From Arthrobacter sp. PGP41 (GTDB taxonomy: Bacteria; Actinomycetota; Actinomycetes; Actinomycetales; Micrococcaceae), in the NCBI RefSeq assembly GCF_002953935.1, contig NZ_CP026514.1, positions 3,410,001 to 3,474,000 on the forward strand: DNA of 64,000 nucleotides, written 5' to 3'. The notes under the pieces were generated by a model. The model did not search any database, was not told the DNA's origin, and saw only the letters and a list, made by a program, of their open reading frames with translations. Numbering within the stretch: position 1 is the first letter of the stretch; each line of letters opens with the position of its first letter. Shown here one piece after another: positions 32,543 to 40,223 of this stretch. Both the position numbers and the translations under genes were made by a program.

Positions 32543-32662
32543 TCAGCCTTTGAAGCGGTTCCGCGGCGGCCTGGCCTGCGCCGCGCGGAGCTGCCTGGCC
32601 TTGCGGGCCTTTTGCACCCTGCTGATGATGGTGGGCAGGAAGAATAGGAACAGTCTTTTCAC
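32543..32662 (-). CDS. Small 39-aa protein, hydrophobic N-terminus and basic tail
   Basis: GTG start at 32662 with GGGGAGG 9-10 nt upstream, a very strong RBS that supports translation. The sequence begins KRLFLFFLPTIISRVQKARK and ends PRNRFKG, so a short membrane-associating helix is followed by a strongly basic segment. It lies between the PRC-barrel gene and the flavoprotein. I do not recognise it. An antimicrobial-like or ribosome- or membrane-associated peptide is possible. Confidence 0.5.
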   Translation of the reverse strand: MKRLFLFFLPTIISRVQKARKARQLRAAQARPPRNRFKG

Positions 32663-32872
32663 AGTTGGCGTCCTCCCCCCGGCATGTCGAGATAGTAAGT
32701 ATGGTTACTACTTAGATACTAAGCACACTTGCTATCCATCGTGCAAGGCGAAACCGCCAGACTCCCCTCCCAACCAGGCAGGAACGCACGCACAAGCCGG
32801 GCAGTCCGTCCCGCCGCCGGCTGCGAACCACAAAGTGGCACCAAGGAAATCCACCGACGGCAAGGAAGACTG

Positions 32873-33481
32873 ATGGCTGACCTCACTGCATTCGCCCTTA
32901 TCTGCTCCCTGACCCCCTCGCCCGAGCCCTCGAGCAGCGACCTCATTGCCCGCCACGTGCTGGACGAGCTTGCAGCGCACGGGGTCAGCGGGAGTTCGGT
33001 GCGGGTGGTGGACCACAATGTGATGCCCGGCGTCCAGGTGGACATGGGCGCCGGCGATGCCTGGCCGGGGATCCGCGAGAACATCCTGGCGGCGGACATC
33101 CTGGTCCTGGCGACCCCCATCTGGATGGGCCACCCGAGCAGCATCACCCAGAGGGTGCTCGAACGGCTGGATGCGGACCTCGCCGAGACGGACGACGCCG
33201 GAAGGCCTGTCATGTACGGGAAGGTGGCGGTCGTGGCGGTGGTGGGCAACGAGGACGGGGCCCACAAGACCGTAGCGGACACGCAGCAAGGGCTGAACGA
33301 CGTCGGCTTCACCATTCCTGCCCAGGGCGCCACCTACTGGGTGGGCGAGGCCATGCAGACAGTGGACTACAAGGACCTGGACAGCGTCCCCGGGAAGGTC
33401 GCCGCCGCCACGGCGGGGGCCGCACGCAACGCCGCGCACCTGGCGCGGTCCCTCACCGCGGCCCCTTATCCTGCCGGATAA
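32873..33481 (+). CDS. Flavodoxin/NADPH-FMN reductase family protein
   Basis: The product is 202 aa from the ATG at 32873 (AAGGAAG upstream). FALICSLTPSPEPSSSD resembles the FMN phosphate-binding loop, and ADILVLATPIWMGHPSSITQRVLERL is the second FMN loop of WrbA/NAD(P)H:quinone-oxidoreductase-like flavoproteins (TPIWxGxPSS). VVAVVGNEDGAH follows. Cytoplasmic; likely a quinone or FMN reductase. Convergent with the cupin gene 10 bp away. Confidence 0.85.
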   Translation: MADLTAFALICSLTPSPEPSSSDLIARHVLDELAAHGVSGSSVRVVDHNVMPGVQVDMGAGDAWPGIRENILAADILVLATPIWMGHPSSITQRVLERLDADLAETDDAGRPVMYGKVAVVAVVGNEDGAHKTVADTQQGLNDVGFTIPAQGATYWVGEAMQTVDYKDLDSVPGKVAAATAGAARNAAHLARSLTAAPYPAG

Positions 33482-33491
33482 GGCTCCGGGC

Positions 33492-33866
33492 TCAGGCGGG
33501 CTTTGCGAAGATCGCGGCGCTCATGACTTCGTAGCCCACGAATGCCTCGTCACCTTCCACCCAGGCATCATGGCCGGCCGGAATGGTGTATGCGTGGCCG
33601 GGGCTGACCGTGGCCCGCGTTCCGTCCTCCAATTCCACCGTGAGCGTTCCTGCGGTGCAGATTCCCACGTGGTTCACCTGGCAGGTATCCGTGTGGACCA
33701 CGGTTTTTACCGTCTCGGACCACCGCCAGCCCGGCTCGAAGGTGAACCTTCCCAACGTGGTGTCGCCCAGGGTGACCACGTCCACCTGGGTCTTCGGCGG
33801 GCGGCGCTTTTCATCGGGTTCGTCAAAGGACTTTGCCTCAAGGGCGTTTACGGTTACTCCGGCCAT
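33492..33866 (-). CDS. Small cupin-domain protein
   Basis: The product is 124 aa from the ATG at 33866; a longer frame to 33977 is not supported. A single double-stranded beta-helix is visible: FEPGWRWSETVKTVVHTDTCQVNHVGICTAG (segment), then the second motif PGHAYTIPAGHDAWVEGDE. H-x-H-type metal residues are only partly present (HTDTCQVNH), so metal binding is uncertain. Function unknown; cupins of this size are often sugar-binding, oxygenase or signalling proteins. Confidence 0.8.
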   Translation of the reverse strand: MAGVTVNALEAKSFDEPDEKRRPPKTQVDVVTLGDTTLGRFTFEPGWRWSETVKTVVHTDTCQVNHVGICTAGTLTVELEDGTRATVSPGHAYTIPAGHDAWVEGDEAFVGYEVMSAAIFAKPA

Positions 33867-34100
33867 TTCGATTCTCCAGACAGGGAGTGCTTGGACTGTT
33901 CGTCCGGGGCGCCCAGACCGCACCCGGGGGCGTTGGCTGGCCGACGCACGCTGAGTCAACACCGCCAACATTGGCACCCAGCGGTATCAGCGTGCGCCCG
34001 CGAAGGCACAGTGTCAATACGCGCAGCAGGAGTCCCCCGCGAAGGAATCTGCCTGGCCGCGACGGAACCCCCGCGCGGACAATCCGGCTACGATTCCGGG

Positions 34101-34247
34101 ATGGGACTCATAATCACACTGCTTGTTGCCTGGCTTGTTCTGTCCATCCTGGGCTTCGTCATCAAAGGCCTGCTGTGGCTGGCCGTCGTCGGCCTGGTGC
34201 TGTTCGTCGCCACTGCCGTCTGGGGCTGGCTGAAACGCAACGCCTGA
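34101..34247 (+). CDS. 48-aa hydrophobic small membrane protein
   Basis: ATG at 34101. Nearly the whole chain (LIITLLVAWLVLSILGF...LLWLAVVGLVLFVATAVWGW) is two closely spaced hydrophobic segments, ending in LKRNA. Small proteins of this pattern are common in Micrococcaceae genomes and carry no assigned function. The RBS is weak (CCGGG). Confidence 0.55.
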   Translation: MGLIITLLVAWLVLSILGFVIKGLLWLAVVGLVLFVATAVWGWLKRNA

Positions 34248-34291
34248 CGCCTGATGAGGTGCTTCGCCCGCGAAGGCGGGGGCAGTCGTCG

Positions 34292-34633
34292 TCAGCTCGC
34301 GGGGTCGAACTGGAACTCCCTGACTTCCTGCGCGCAGCGGCAGGCGACGGCGATCTTCGCGGCCCACTCCAGTGCCGCCTCCCGCGAGGGCAGCTCGAGT
34401 ATGGCGTAGCCGCCGTTGGGTACGGTGTGGCCCGGATAGGTGCCCTCGGTGACGGTGCCGTCCCCGGCGACGAGCACGGGGGCAACGGCCTCGTTGATCC
34501 CGCCGCCGAAGACGTACACTCCCGCAGCTTTGGCCTCCTCAATGACGGCGTGGGAGTCTTCCACCACCGCTTCGAACTCCTCCTCGGGGACCACCATTGC
34601 CTCACCGGGGAACGAGATCAGGTACTTCGTCAT
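34292..34633 (-). CDS. YCII-related (DGPF-type) protein
   Basis: The product is 113 aa from the ATG at 34633 with AAGGAG upstream. KYLISFPGEAMVVPEEEFE and the C-terminal PNGGYAILELPSREAALEWAAKIAVACR match the YCII/DGPF ferredoxin-like fold. Such proteins are often encoded near ECF sigma factors, but none is here. Activity unknown. Confidence 0.8.
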   Translation of the reverse strand: MTKYLISFPGEAMVVPEEEFEAVVEDSHAVIEEAKAAGVYVFGGGINEAVAPVLVAGDGTVTEGTYPGHTVPNGGYAILELPSREAALEWAAKIAVACRCAQEVREFQFDPAS

Positions 34634-34847
34634 TCGAGGACTCCTTTGATTCGGCGGCATGATGCGGCCCTGCCCAGCGGCCCTACTCCGGCGCCCAGCC
34701 GATTATGGCCCCGGAACCCGGCACGCAGTCAAGGAGTCACAGCACGCCGCAACGCACCAGCGACCGTGCCATAGCAGCCGAAGCGAAGTGGCGGGATCCC
34801 AGCCTCGGCACGGACATGGCCTGACCCTGCCTCCCGGCACCGAGGCG

Positions 34848-35225
34848 TCAGCCGTGGGCGGGTTCGCCCGTGATGCGGTGGTCAGCGTGGTTGATGGTTT
34901 CGCGGATGAGCCGCACCAGGTGGCCGTCGTGGAGTGAATAGATCACGTGGCGGCCGTCCTTGCGGGTGTCCACCAGCCCGCTCAGCCGGAGTTTGGCCAG
35001 GTGCTGGCTCACCACTGTGCGCGGCACCGCCGCCGCTGCCGTGAGCTGGGTGACGGTCTTGGGTCCCTCGGCCAGCTGCCACAGCAGGTGCAGGCGCGTT
35101 GGTTCGGCGAGCATCCGCAGCGTGGCGGAGGCCGTCTCCAGCAGTTCCGGGCCGGGGGTGACCGGGTGGACCAGCGAGGGCCGGTCAGGGCCGGGGCGTG
35201 GTTCGCCGAAGGGCTGGCTGCTCAC
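34848..35225 (-). CDS. ArsR family transcriptional regulator
   Basis: The product is 125 aa from the GTG at 35225 with GGGGAGG upstream. The winged helix LHLLWQLAEGPKTVTQLTAAAAVPRTVVSQHLAKLRLSGLV (segments) and RKDGRHVIYSL are typical ArsR. The metal-site CxC of ArsR/SmtB is absent, but HDGHL and HADHRITGEPAHG give a His-rich C-terminus that could bind Zn or Ni, as in the NmtR/KmtR type. Its start lies 41 bp inside the upstream MFS gene, so they are cotranscribed. It probably acts on the palindrome at 36482-36513. Confidence 0.88.
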   Translation of the reverse strand: MSSQPFGEPRPGPDRPSLVHPVTPGPELLETASATLRMLAEPTRLHLLWQLAEGPKTVTQLTAAAAVPRTVVSQHLAKLRLSGLVDTRKDGRHVIYSLHDGHLVRLIRETINHADHRITGEPAHG

Positions 35226-36468
35226 CGTGCTGTTCCTCCCCTGCGGCTTCCGTGGCTGGCGTGTCCGCGTGCCGCGGCCAGGACAGGAACGCTCCTGCAC
35301 TGGCTATTATCGCAACAATTGCCAAGGCCATCGCCGCCCGGTCCAGGCCCGCCGCAGCGCCCGCCCACCCGGCCAGCGGATAGGTGAGGATGTAGCAGGC
35401 GTGCGAGAGGGAGAACTGGGCCGTAAAAACGTACGGCCGGGTGTCCTCGGTGGATGCGTCGCGCAGGAGCCTTGGCGACGGCGTGAGGATGGCGGCACAG
35501 GCAGCGCCCAGCAGGAGCCACAGGCCCAGCAGCAGCCACCACCCGCTTCCGGCCGGGCCCAGGGAGAGCGCGGCCGCGCCGGCCAGGGCAATGGGGATGA
35601 CGGCTGCGCCGGCGAGCATCACGGCCCTGTCACCGAACCGGTCAAGGACCCGCGGGGCGGACAGCGCCACGGTCATGGACCCCATGCCGAAGCAGGCCAG
35701 CGCCAGGGCCAGGTCAGTATCCGGACGCAGCAGGACCTCCCGTACGTAGACCACCGTGTTGACCAGCACCAGCGCCGTCGGGGCCGCGACCACCAGGTTG
35801 AGGGCCAGAAGCGACCGCAGCCGCCGGTTCCGCCAGAAGATCCTGGCGCCCAGGGTGGTGCGGTGCCACAGCGAGGCCTGCGGCACCGCAGCCGGTGCGC
35901 GTTTGGGCAGCGCGCTGATGGCCACCATGGCGGCGGAGGACAGGAAGCCGAAAACAGTCCCGAGGAAGAGGTTGCCGTAGTCCAACACGGTCAGCAGCAG
36001 CGCGGCTATGGCAGGGCTGGCCAGGGTTTCCAGGTCATAGGCCAGCCGGGACAGGGACAGCGCCCGGGTGTAGTCCCGCTCATCCGGCAGGACGGTGGGG
36101 ATCAGCGACTGGAAGGCAGGAGTGAAGGTGGCGGAGGCGGACTGGAGCAGGAAGACCGCCACGTAGATCTGCCAGGCGTCCGTGATGAACGGCAGGGACA
36201 GCGCCATCGCCGCGCGCACCATGTCGGCACCGATCAGGACCCGCTTCGTCGGCCACCGGGCCGCCAGCGCATTGATCACCGGCGCCAGGCCCACGTAGGC
36301 AAACATCTTGACCGTCAGTGCAGTCCCCAGGACGGCCCCGGCGTTGCCGCCCGCACGGTCGTAGGCCAGCAGCCCGAGGGCAACGGTCAGAAGGCCGGTC
36401 CCGATCAGGGCAACCACCTGCGCGGCGAACAGCCGGCGATATGTGGTGTTCCCCAGCACCGACAGCAA
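35185..36468 (-). CDS. MFS transporter
   Basis: Twelve hydrophobic segments are visible in about 427 aa. GTALTVKMFAYVGLAPVINALAARWPTKRVLIGADMVRA (segments) corresponds to the loop 2-3 region. TTG codons at 36477 and 36468 both open the frame; AAGGAG at 36478-36483 is 9 nt from the TTG at 36468, so I choose that. The Shine-Dalgarno sequence overlaps the left arm of the palindromic operator, so repressor binding would block transcription directly. With a His-rich ArsR regulator in the same operon, metal or toxic-ion efflux is plausible; the substrate is unproven. Confidence 0.85.
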   Translation of the reverse strand: MLSVLGNTTYRRLFAAQVVALIGTGLLTVALGLLAYDRAGGNAGAVLGTALTVKMFAYVGLAPVINALAARWPTKRVLIGADMVRAAMALSLPFITDAWQIYVAVFLLQSASATFTPAFQSLIPTVLPDERDYTRALSLSRLAYDLETLASPAIAALLLTVLDYGNLFLGTVFGFLSSAAMVAISALPKRAPAAVPQASLWHRTTLGARIFWRNRRLRSLLALNLVVAAPTALVLVNTVVYVREVLLRPDTDLALALACFGMGSMTVALSAPRVLDRFGDRAVMLAGAAVIPIALAGAAALSLGPAGSGWWLLLGLWLLLGAACAAILTPSPRLLRDASTEDTRPYVFTAQFSLSHACYILTYPLAGWAGAAAGLDRAAMALAIVAIIASAGAFLSWPRHADTPATEAAGEEQHGEQPALRRTTPRP

Positions 36469-36481
36469 TGGGCCCAACTCC

Positions 36482-36513
36482 TTGAGTGCATATGTGCATG
36501 ACTATGCACTCAA
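36482..36513. promoter_or_regulatory. ArsR-type palindromic operator
   Basis: TTGAGTGCATA (36482-36492) and TATGCACTCAA (36503-36513) are perfect 11-bp inverted repeats. A TGTGCATGAC core between them adds a further GCAT half. The site lies immediately upstream of the MFS/ArsR operon and touches its RBS. Confidence 0.8.
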
Positions 36514-36540
36514 CGCTAGCGGCAGGGGAAGGAAAAAGGA

Positions 36541-36569
36541 AAGGTGCGGCTCCGTTGGAGCCGCACCTT
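36541..36569. terminator. Terminator downstream of the CsbD gene
   Basis: 13-bp perfect arms (36541-36553 and 36557-36569) around GTT, with an A-rich run before it that becomes U-rich in minus-strand RNA (TTTTCC). It ends the minus-strand CsbD transcript ahead of the MFS promoter region. Confidence 0.75.
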
Positions 36570-36586
36570 CACTTGCCGTAAGGCAT

Positions 36587-36763
36587 TTAATCCCTCTTGA
36601 AGGCGTCCTTGACCTTTTCTCCGGCCTGCTTCAGGTCGCCCTTGGCCTGGTCGGCCTGCCCTTCGGCTTTCAGGTTCTCGTCACCGGTTGCTTCGCCGGC
36701 GGCCTCTTTACCCTTGCCGCCCAGCTTTTCGGCGGTGTTTTCGATCTTGTCATCCAAACCCAT
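36587..36763 (-). CDS. CsbD family general-stress protein
   Basis: The product is 58 aa from the ATG at 36763 with AGGGAGA upstream. GLDDKIENTAEKLGGKGKEA and QADQAKGDLKQAGEKVKDAF are the CsbD repeats, with a high charge and no hydrophobic core. Cytoplasmic; induced by general stress in relatives; molecular role unknown. Confidence 0.9.
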   Translation of the reverse strand: MGLDDKIENTAEKLGGKGKEAAGEATGDENLKAEGQADQAKGDLKQAGEKVKDAFKRD

Positions 36764-36925
36764 GGTGTTTCTCCCTACGGTTGGTGTCCGCCGGACCCCG
36801 CCGGCGGCTAACACTTCCATCGTAACCACACCGTCGATGGATGATGGCCTTGGCCACCGCAGCGCCCAGGGGCGCCCGCCCGCCGTCGTTCGCTGCTCCT
36901 GCCCTCGCCGGACCAGGGCGGGATC

Positions 36926-38083
36926 CTAGGGGATCCACACGGTACAGTCGGCGGCGTCCGCCACCACCTCCTCCAAATCCCCGGTGCGGTGCAGCACTTC
37001 CAGCTGGCGGGACGCGCCGGTGCCGGCATAGAGCAGGTCGTCCACCAGTTCCTCCACCCGCGGCAGGTCCCCGATGTCCTCCAGCGCTTCCCGGACATGG
37101 TTCAGGAGGGAATTTACGACGGCGAGCGCCGGGGTTGGGCGGGATGTGTGCGGGTCCAGCAGCTCTCCCCGCAGTCCCCAGCGGCTGGCCTTCCAGCAGG
37201 CAAGCCGCAGCAACTCGGTGGGAACAGCTGCGGGTGCGACGCCCTCCCGCCACTCGCGTGCGGCAGTCTCCACCAGTCCACGGGCGATGCCCGCCAGCAG
37301 CACGGTGTTCTGAGGCCGCAGGCAGACGTCCGCGATCCGGATCTCCACGGTGGGATAGTGCCGGGACAGCCGGGCGTCGAAGTAAATCATTCCCTCATCC
37401 AGCGCGACGCCGGTGCTCACCATGTCGTGCACCAGCTGGTGGTAGGCCTCGGGTGAGCCAAGGACCTGAAGGGGACCCGCGGACGGCCACCGGCTCCAGA
37501 CCTGCGAGCGGTAGCTGGCGTAGCCGGTGTCCTCGCCGTGCCAGAAGGGGGAATTGGCACTCAATGCGATCAGTACGGGCAGCCAGATCCTGATCCGGTC
37601 CAGCACCGCCACCCCCTCTTCTGCGGAATCCACCGAGACGTGGATGTGGCAGCCGCAGGTCAGCTGCTCCCTGGCGGTGAGCCCGTACTCGTGGGCCATG
37701 GCCGCGAAGCGCCGGAGCTGCACCGGATGGGGATCGCACGGCAGGGGCGAGGTGCCCAGGGCCGCAACCCGCACCCCCACGCGGCTGGCTGCGGCATGCG
37801 CCAGGGACCGGCCCGCGATGATGTCCGCCTCCAGCGAGGCCATGGTGGGGTGCGGCGGCGTGACCACCTCGATCATTTCCTGCTGGAATTCGGCCGTGAG
37901 GACAGGGCCGGGGGCGGCAGCGGGATCTCCGGACCGGGCCGGTCGGCGCCCCTCCAGGAGCCCGGCGGCCATGGGAACAGGCTCCCCGGTGCCGGGATCC
38001 ACCAGGAGGAGTTCCTCCTCGATCCCGAATGTCCTGGTGCCCCCGCCGCCGCTGCCGCTGCGATCGATGCCCGGGGTGCCCAT
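36926..38083 (-). CDS. ybdK: Carboxylate-amine ligase, YbdK/GCS2 family
   Basis: The product is 385 aa from the ATG at 38083. TFGIEEELLLVDPGTGEPV opens the glutamate-cysteine ligase type 2 fold. GCHIHVSVDS and PTVEIRIADVCLRPQNTVLLAG are further signatures. The family forms gamma-glutamyl-cysteine in vitro at low rate. Actinobacteria use mycothiol, so the physiological substrate is unclear. Longer upstream frames are not supported. It stops about 160 bp before the CsbD start and follows the coiled-coil gene on the same strand. Confidence 0.85.
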   Translation of the reverse strand: MGTPGIDRSGSGGGGTRTFGIEEELLLVDPGTGEPVPMAAGLLEGRRPARSGDPAAAPGPVLTAEFQQEMIEVVTPPHPTMASLEADIIAGRSLAHAAASRVGVRVAALGTSPLPCDPHPVQLRRFAAMAHEYGLTAREQLTCGCHIHVSVDSAEEGVAVLDRIRIWLPVLIALSANSPFWHGEDTGYASYRSQVWSRWPSAGPLQVLGSPEAYHQLVHDMVSTGVALDEGMIYFDARLSRHYPTVEIRIADVCLRPQNTVLLAGIARGLVETAAREWREGVAPAAVPTELLRLACWKASRWGLRGELLDPHTSRPTPALAVVNSLLNHVREALEDIGDLPRVEELVDDLLYAGTGASRQLEVLHRTGDLEEVVADAADCTVWIP

Positions 38084-38117
38084 CGCCGTCGTCCCTTGAA
38101 CTTCGGTGCCCCCGCCC

Positions 38118-38387
38118 CTACAGGGGGGAGGAATCCTGAACGGCCGGTCCGCCCGTCCGGCCCGAGGTGCCCCACCCTTGTGCCAGGCGCTCATAAACCA
38201 GGTCCAGCAGTTCCGCGGCCCTCTGGTTCGCCCTGCGTGAGTCATCCAGGCTCCGGTCCAGCCGGGCTATCTCCGCCCGCAGCTGGGCGATGTCCGACGC
38301 GGCTATGGCCAGGCGCAGGTGGACCTCTTCGAGCGGGTCACTCAGTGGCTCGTGGTCATGCAAAGCCTCAATCAGGGGATCGTTCAT
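38118..38387 (-). CDS. Small coiled-coil protein
   Basis: The product is 89 aa from the ATG at 38387. Residues 18-70 form a heptad-like coiled coil (LRLAIAASDIAQLRAEIARL, DRSLDDSRRANQRAAELLDL). The N-terminus is acidic. It is 34 bp upstream of the carboxylate-amine ligase and probably cotranscribed. No family recognised. The upstream region has the palindrome GGTAAGCGTGCTTATC (38465-38480). Confidence 0.65.
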   Translation of the reverse strand: MNDPLIEALHDHEPLSDPLEEVHLRLAIAASDIAQLRAEIARLDRSLDDSRRANQRAAELLDLVYERLAQGWGTSGRTGGPAVQDSSPL

Positions 38388-38692
38388 GGCAGTGTCCTCG
38401 GTTGTGTCGGCGGGGCTTTGGCACGGCGGGTGACGGGCTTTGCTTACCGCCAAAAGAAGAACATGATAAGCACGCTTACCAGTGCCCGGGAAGGCTTGTC
38501 CGGGATCAAGCCCTGCCCAAGTCCCCTCCCGCCGCATCAGGTGTTGCCTCCAGGGGCCGCCACCGGGCGGGGCTCGCCTGTACTTCCCCTTCTGTGACGC
38601 GTAATCTCAGGAGTGCGACGGGAATCACTTCCCGTCCCTCCCGGCCCCCTGCACAGGCCCCCGGAGCAGCCGCTGTAGTAAACCGGCGGCAC
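38388..38692. promoter_or_regulatory. 305-bp divergent intergenic region with a TAAGC/GCTTA palindrome
   Basis: GATAAGCACGCTTACC (38465-38480) is an inverted repeat of GGTAAGC/GCTTATC. It lies upstream of the coiled-coil gene and may be an operator. Related AAGC/GCTT or TAAG/TTAC elements occur near 32700 and 61098. The rest shows no gene. Confidence 0.4.
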
Positions 38693-38994
38693 ATGATGCA
38701 GCAGCCGAATGGGCCAACCATGGCAACATCGCACTTCCAGCAGTTCCTTGATGAAGCCACAGTTTTCGATCCGTCCAGCGACGCCGTCCCGGGCCCCGAC
38801 GACGACGGCGGCCGCACATTTGCCCTGTTCGCCGGGGCAGCGGCGACTCTTGCGGCGGCGTGCTGATGGAACGCCATGGCATCACCCATGACCAAGCACT
38901 GCAACAGATGATCCACGATGCTCGGGCGGCCGGCGCCTCGTTGGTCAAGGTCAGTGAAAGGCTGGTCGCCAAGGTACCGCCTTCCGAAAGTTAG
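38693..38994 (+). pseudogene. Broken GAF-ANTAR regulator gene
   Basis: Two frames meet at TGATG. Frame 1 (38693-38866) reads HFQQFLDEATVFDP, the usual start of GAF-ANTAR proteins, and then jumps to RTFALFAGAAATLAAAC, which resembles the end of the linker. Frame 2 (38866-38994) reads MERHGITHDQALQQMIHDAR then AGASLVKVSERLVAKVP, a recognisable ANTAR RNA-binding domain. The GAF sensor (~120 aa) is missing and the reading frame shifts by one. It could be a pseudogene, or a coupled pair in which a 42-aa solo ANTAR is made. Confidence 0.65.
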
Positions 38995-39002
38995 GAGGGG
39001 AT

Positions 39003-39317
39003 GTGGGCTTTGATCCACGCGAACCGGAGCAGCGCAGACGCCTTAATAAGGCCCTGGCTGCTGCGGACCTCACCGCGGGCGAGCTTTGGCTCCGATACTT
39101 CGGCATGAGCGGGTCTGCCGGCGAGTATGAGGTCCAGGCATACCTTGAGGGCCTTCTTTCCCTCCCGTCCAACGAGCGCGACCTGCTGGCCTTGGCGGCG
39201 AATGAGCTGATCCGCGAGACACCGGAGCTGATCATCCGTGACGCCCCTCCGCTGCTGGCACCCCTTGGGGACCAGTTGAACGGCTCCGCGGAGGGCGGGC
39301 GGTCCAGGGGCGAGTGA
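39003..39317 (+). CDS. Unknown 104-aa protein
   Basis: GTG at 39003 (AGGAGGGG upstream); the ATG at 39001 is out of frame. The sequence is helical with LNKALAAADLTAGELWLRYFG and a charged C-terminal half (NERDLLALAANELIRET). This is a small actinobacterial protein family of unknown role that often sits near ANTAR proteins. No catalytic motif. Confidence 0.65.
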   Translation: MGFDPREPEQRRRLNKALAAADLTAGELWLRYFGMSGSAGEYEVQAYLEGLLSLPSNERDLLALAANELIRETPELIIRDAPPLLAPLGDQLNGSAEGGRSRGE

Positions 39318-39520
39318 CAGTCCCGCCCAACCAGGAATCACGATGATGCCGAGAACGAAAATCCCGGCGATCTTGATGCCATCGGGGCGTTCGAAGACGT
39401 GTGCAACCGGCACCTGCCCCGCCTCCCCGAAGGTCACACGAAAATCACTGGATTGAAACAATTCAGCAACCTTGCCACGGCATGCTGGGCATACGGGGAC
39501 ACAACAGCAGGAGGCGCATC

Positions 39521-39745
39521 ATGGAGGCACGGAAAGTTCTCACCGGCCAGCTTCGGATCGGCGACCAGATCGAGGCGTGGCACAACGGCAAGCTATTCCA
39601 CCGGGGGCGGGTGACCGACGTCGTACCCGCCCTGGAACTGTTCTGGATCCTGGACGCGAGGACGGGCGCGCGGAAGCTGCTGGACCCGGAGGCGCTGGAG
39701 ATCCGGCATGTCAAGGAGCAGGCCAAGCCGCTGGCTCCGGCCTGA
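39521..39745 (+). CDS. Unknown 74-aa protein, SH3-barrel-like
   Basis: The product starts at the ATG at 39521 with AGGAGG 8 nt upstream. LRIGDQIEAWHNGKLFHRGRVTDVVPALELFWILDARTG is a compact run of beta strands with the spacing of an SH3-like barrel. The longer frame from 39401 is not supported. Function unknown. Confidence 0.65.
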   Translation: MEARKVLTGQLRIGDQIEAWHNGKLFHRGRVTDVVPALELFWILDARTGARKLLDPEALEIRHVKEQAKPLAPA

Positions 39746-39875
39746 TTTAGGCCATGTTGACGGTGCCGTCGGGGGTAAATGGGCGGCACCGGGGCGTGCA
39801 TAGAATGGACCCATTGCGGCACCGCTGCGGCAGTACGGGCGTCACCCGCCCGCAACCACCACGAAGGAGCACACC

Positions 39876-40139
39876 GTGATCGGATTCATCGTTGCAGGCC
39901 TCATCATCGGCGCACTTGCCCGCCTCATCAAGCCGGGCAAGCAGAACCTGGGCCTGCTGGCCACCCTCCTGCTGGGCCTTGCCGGCTCGGTCATCGGCGG
40001 CGTGGTGGCTTCGCTCCTGGGCACCGGTGACATTTTCGAGCTGAACTTCCTGGGCTTCATTGTGGCCGTCATCGCCTCGGTGCTCCTGGTGGGCACGGCC
40101 GAAGCGGTGGCCGGCCGCCGGAATTCAATGCGCCGCTAG
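39876..40139 (+). CDS. GlsB/YeaQ/YmgE family membrane protein
   Basis: The product is 87 aa from a GTG at 39876 with AAGGAG upstream. Three hydrophobic segments with Gly-rich packing (IVAGLIIGALARLIKPG, LLGLAGSVIGGVVASLLG, GFIVAVIASVLLVG) match the transglycosylase-associated GlsB/YeaQ family of small stress membrane proteins. Convergent with nhaA. Confidence 0.9.
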   Translation: MIGFIVAGLIIGALARLIKPGKQNLGLLATLLLGLAGSVIGGVVASLLGTGDIFELNFLGFIVAVIASVLLVGTAEAVAGRRNSMRR

Positions 40140-40157
40140 GTCTGCCTCACGGCCATC

Positions 40158-40220
40158 CAACGCGGGGTCACTCCGTGTCCTCACCAAGCGGTTAATTGGG
40201 CGTGAAGTGACCCCGCGTTG
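40158..40220. repeat. AACGCGGGGTCACT inverted repeat between convergent genes
   Basis: CAACGCGGGGTCACT (40158-40172) and AGTGACCCCGCGTTG (40206-40220) are perfect 15-bp inverted repeats with a 33-nt loop. The same 14-bp core occurs in the hairpin at 54195-54267. Both copies lie between convergent genes, which suits a bidirectional terminator. It is probably a dispersed genomic repeat. Confidence 0.8.
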
Positions 40221-40223
40221 TTG

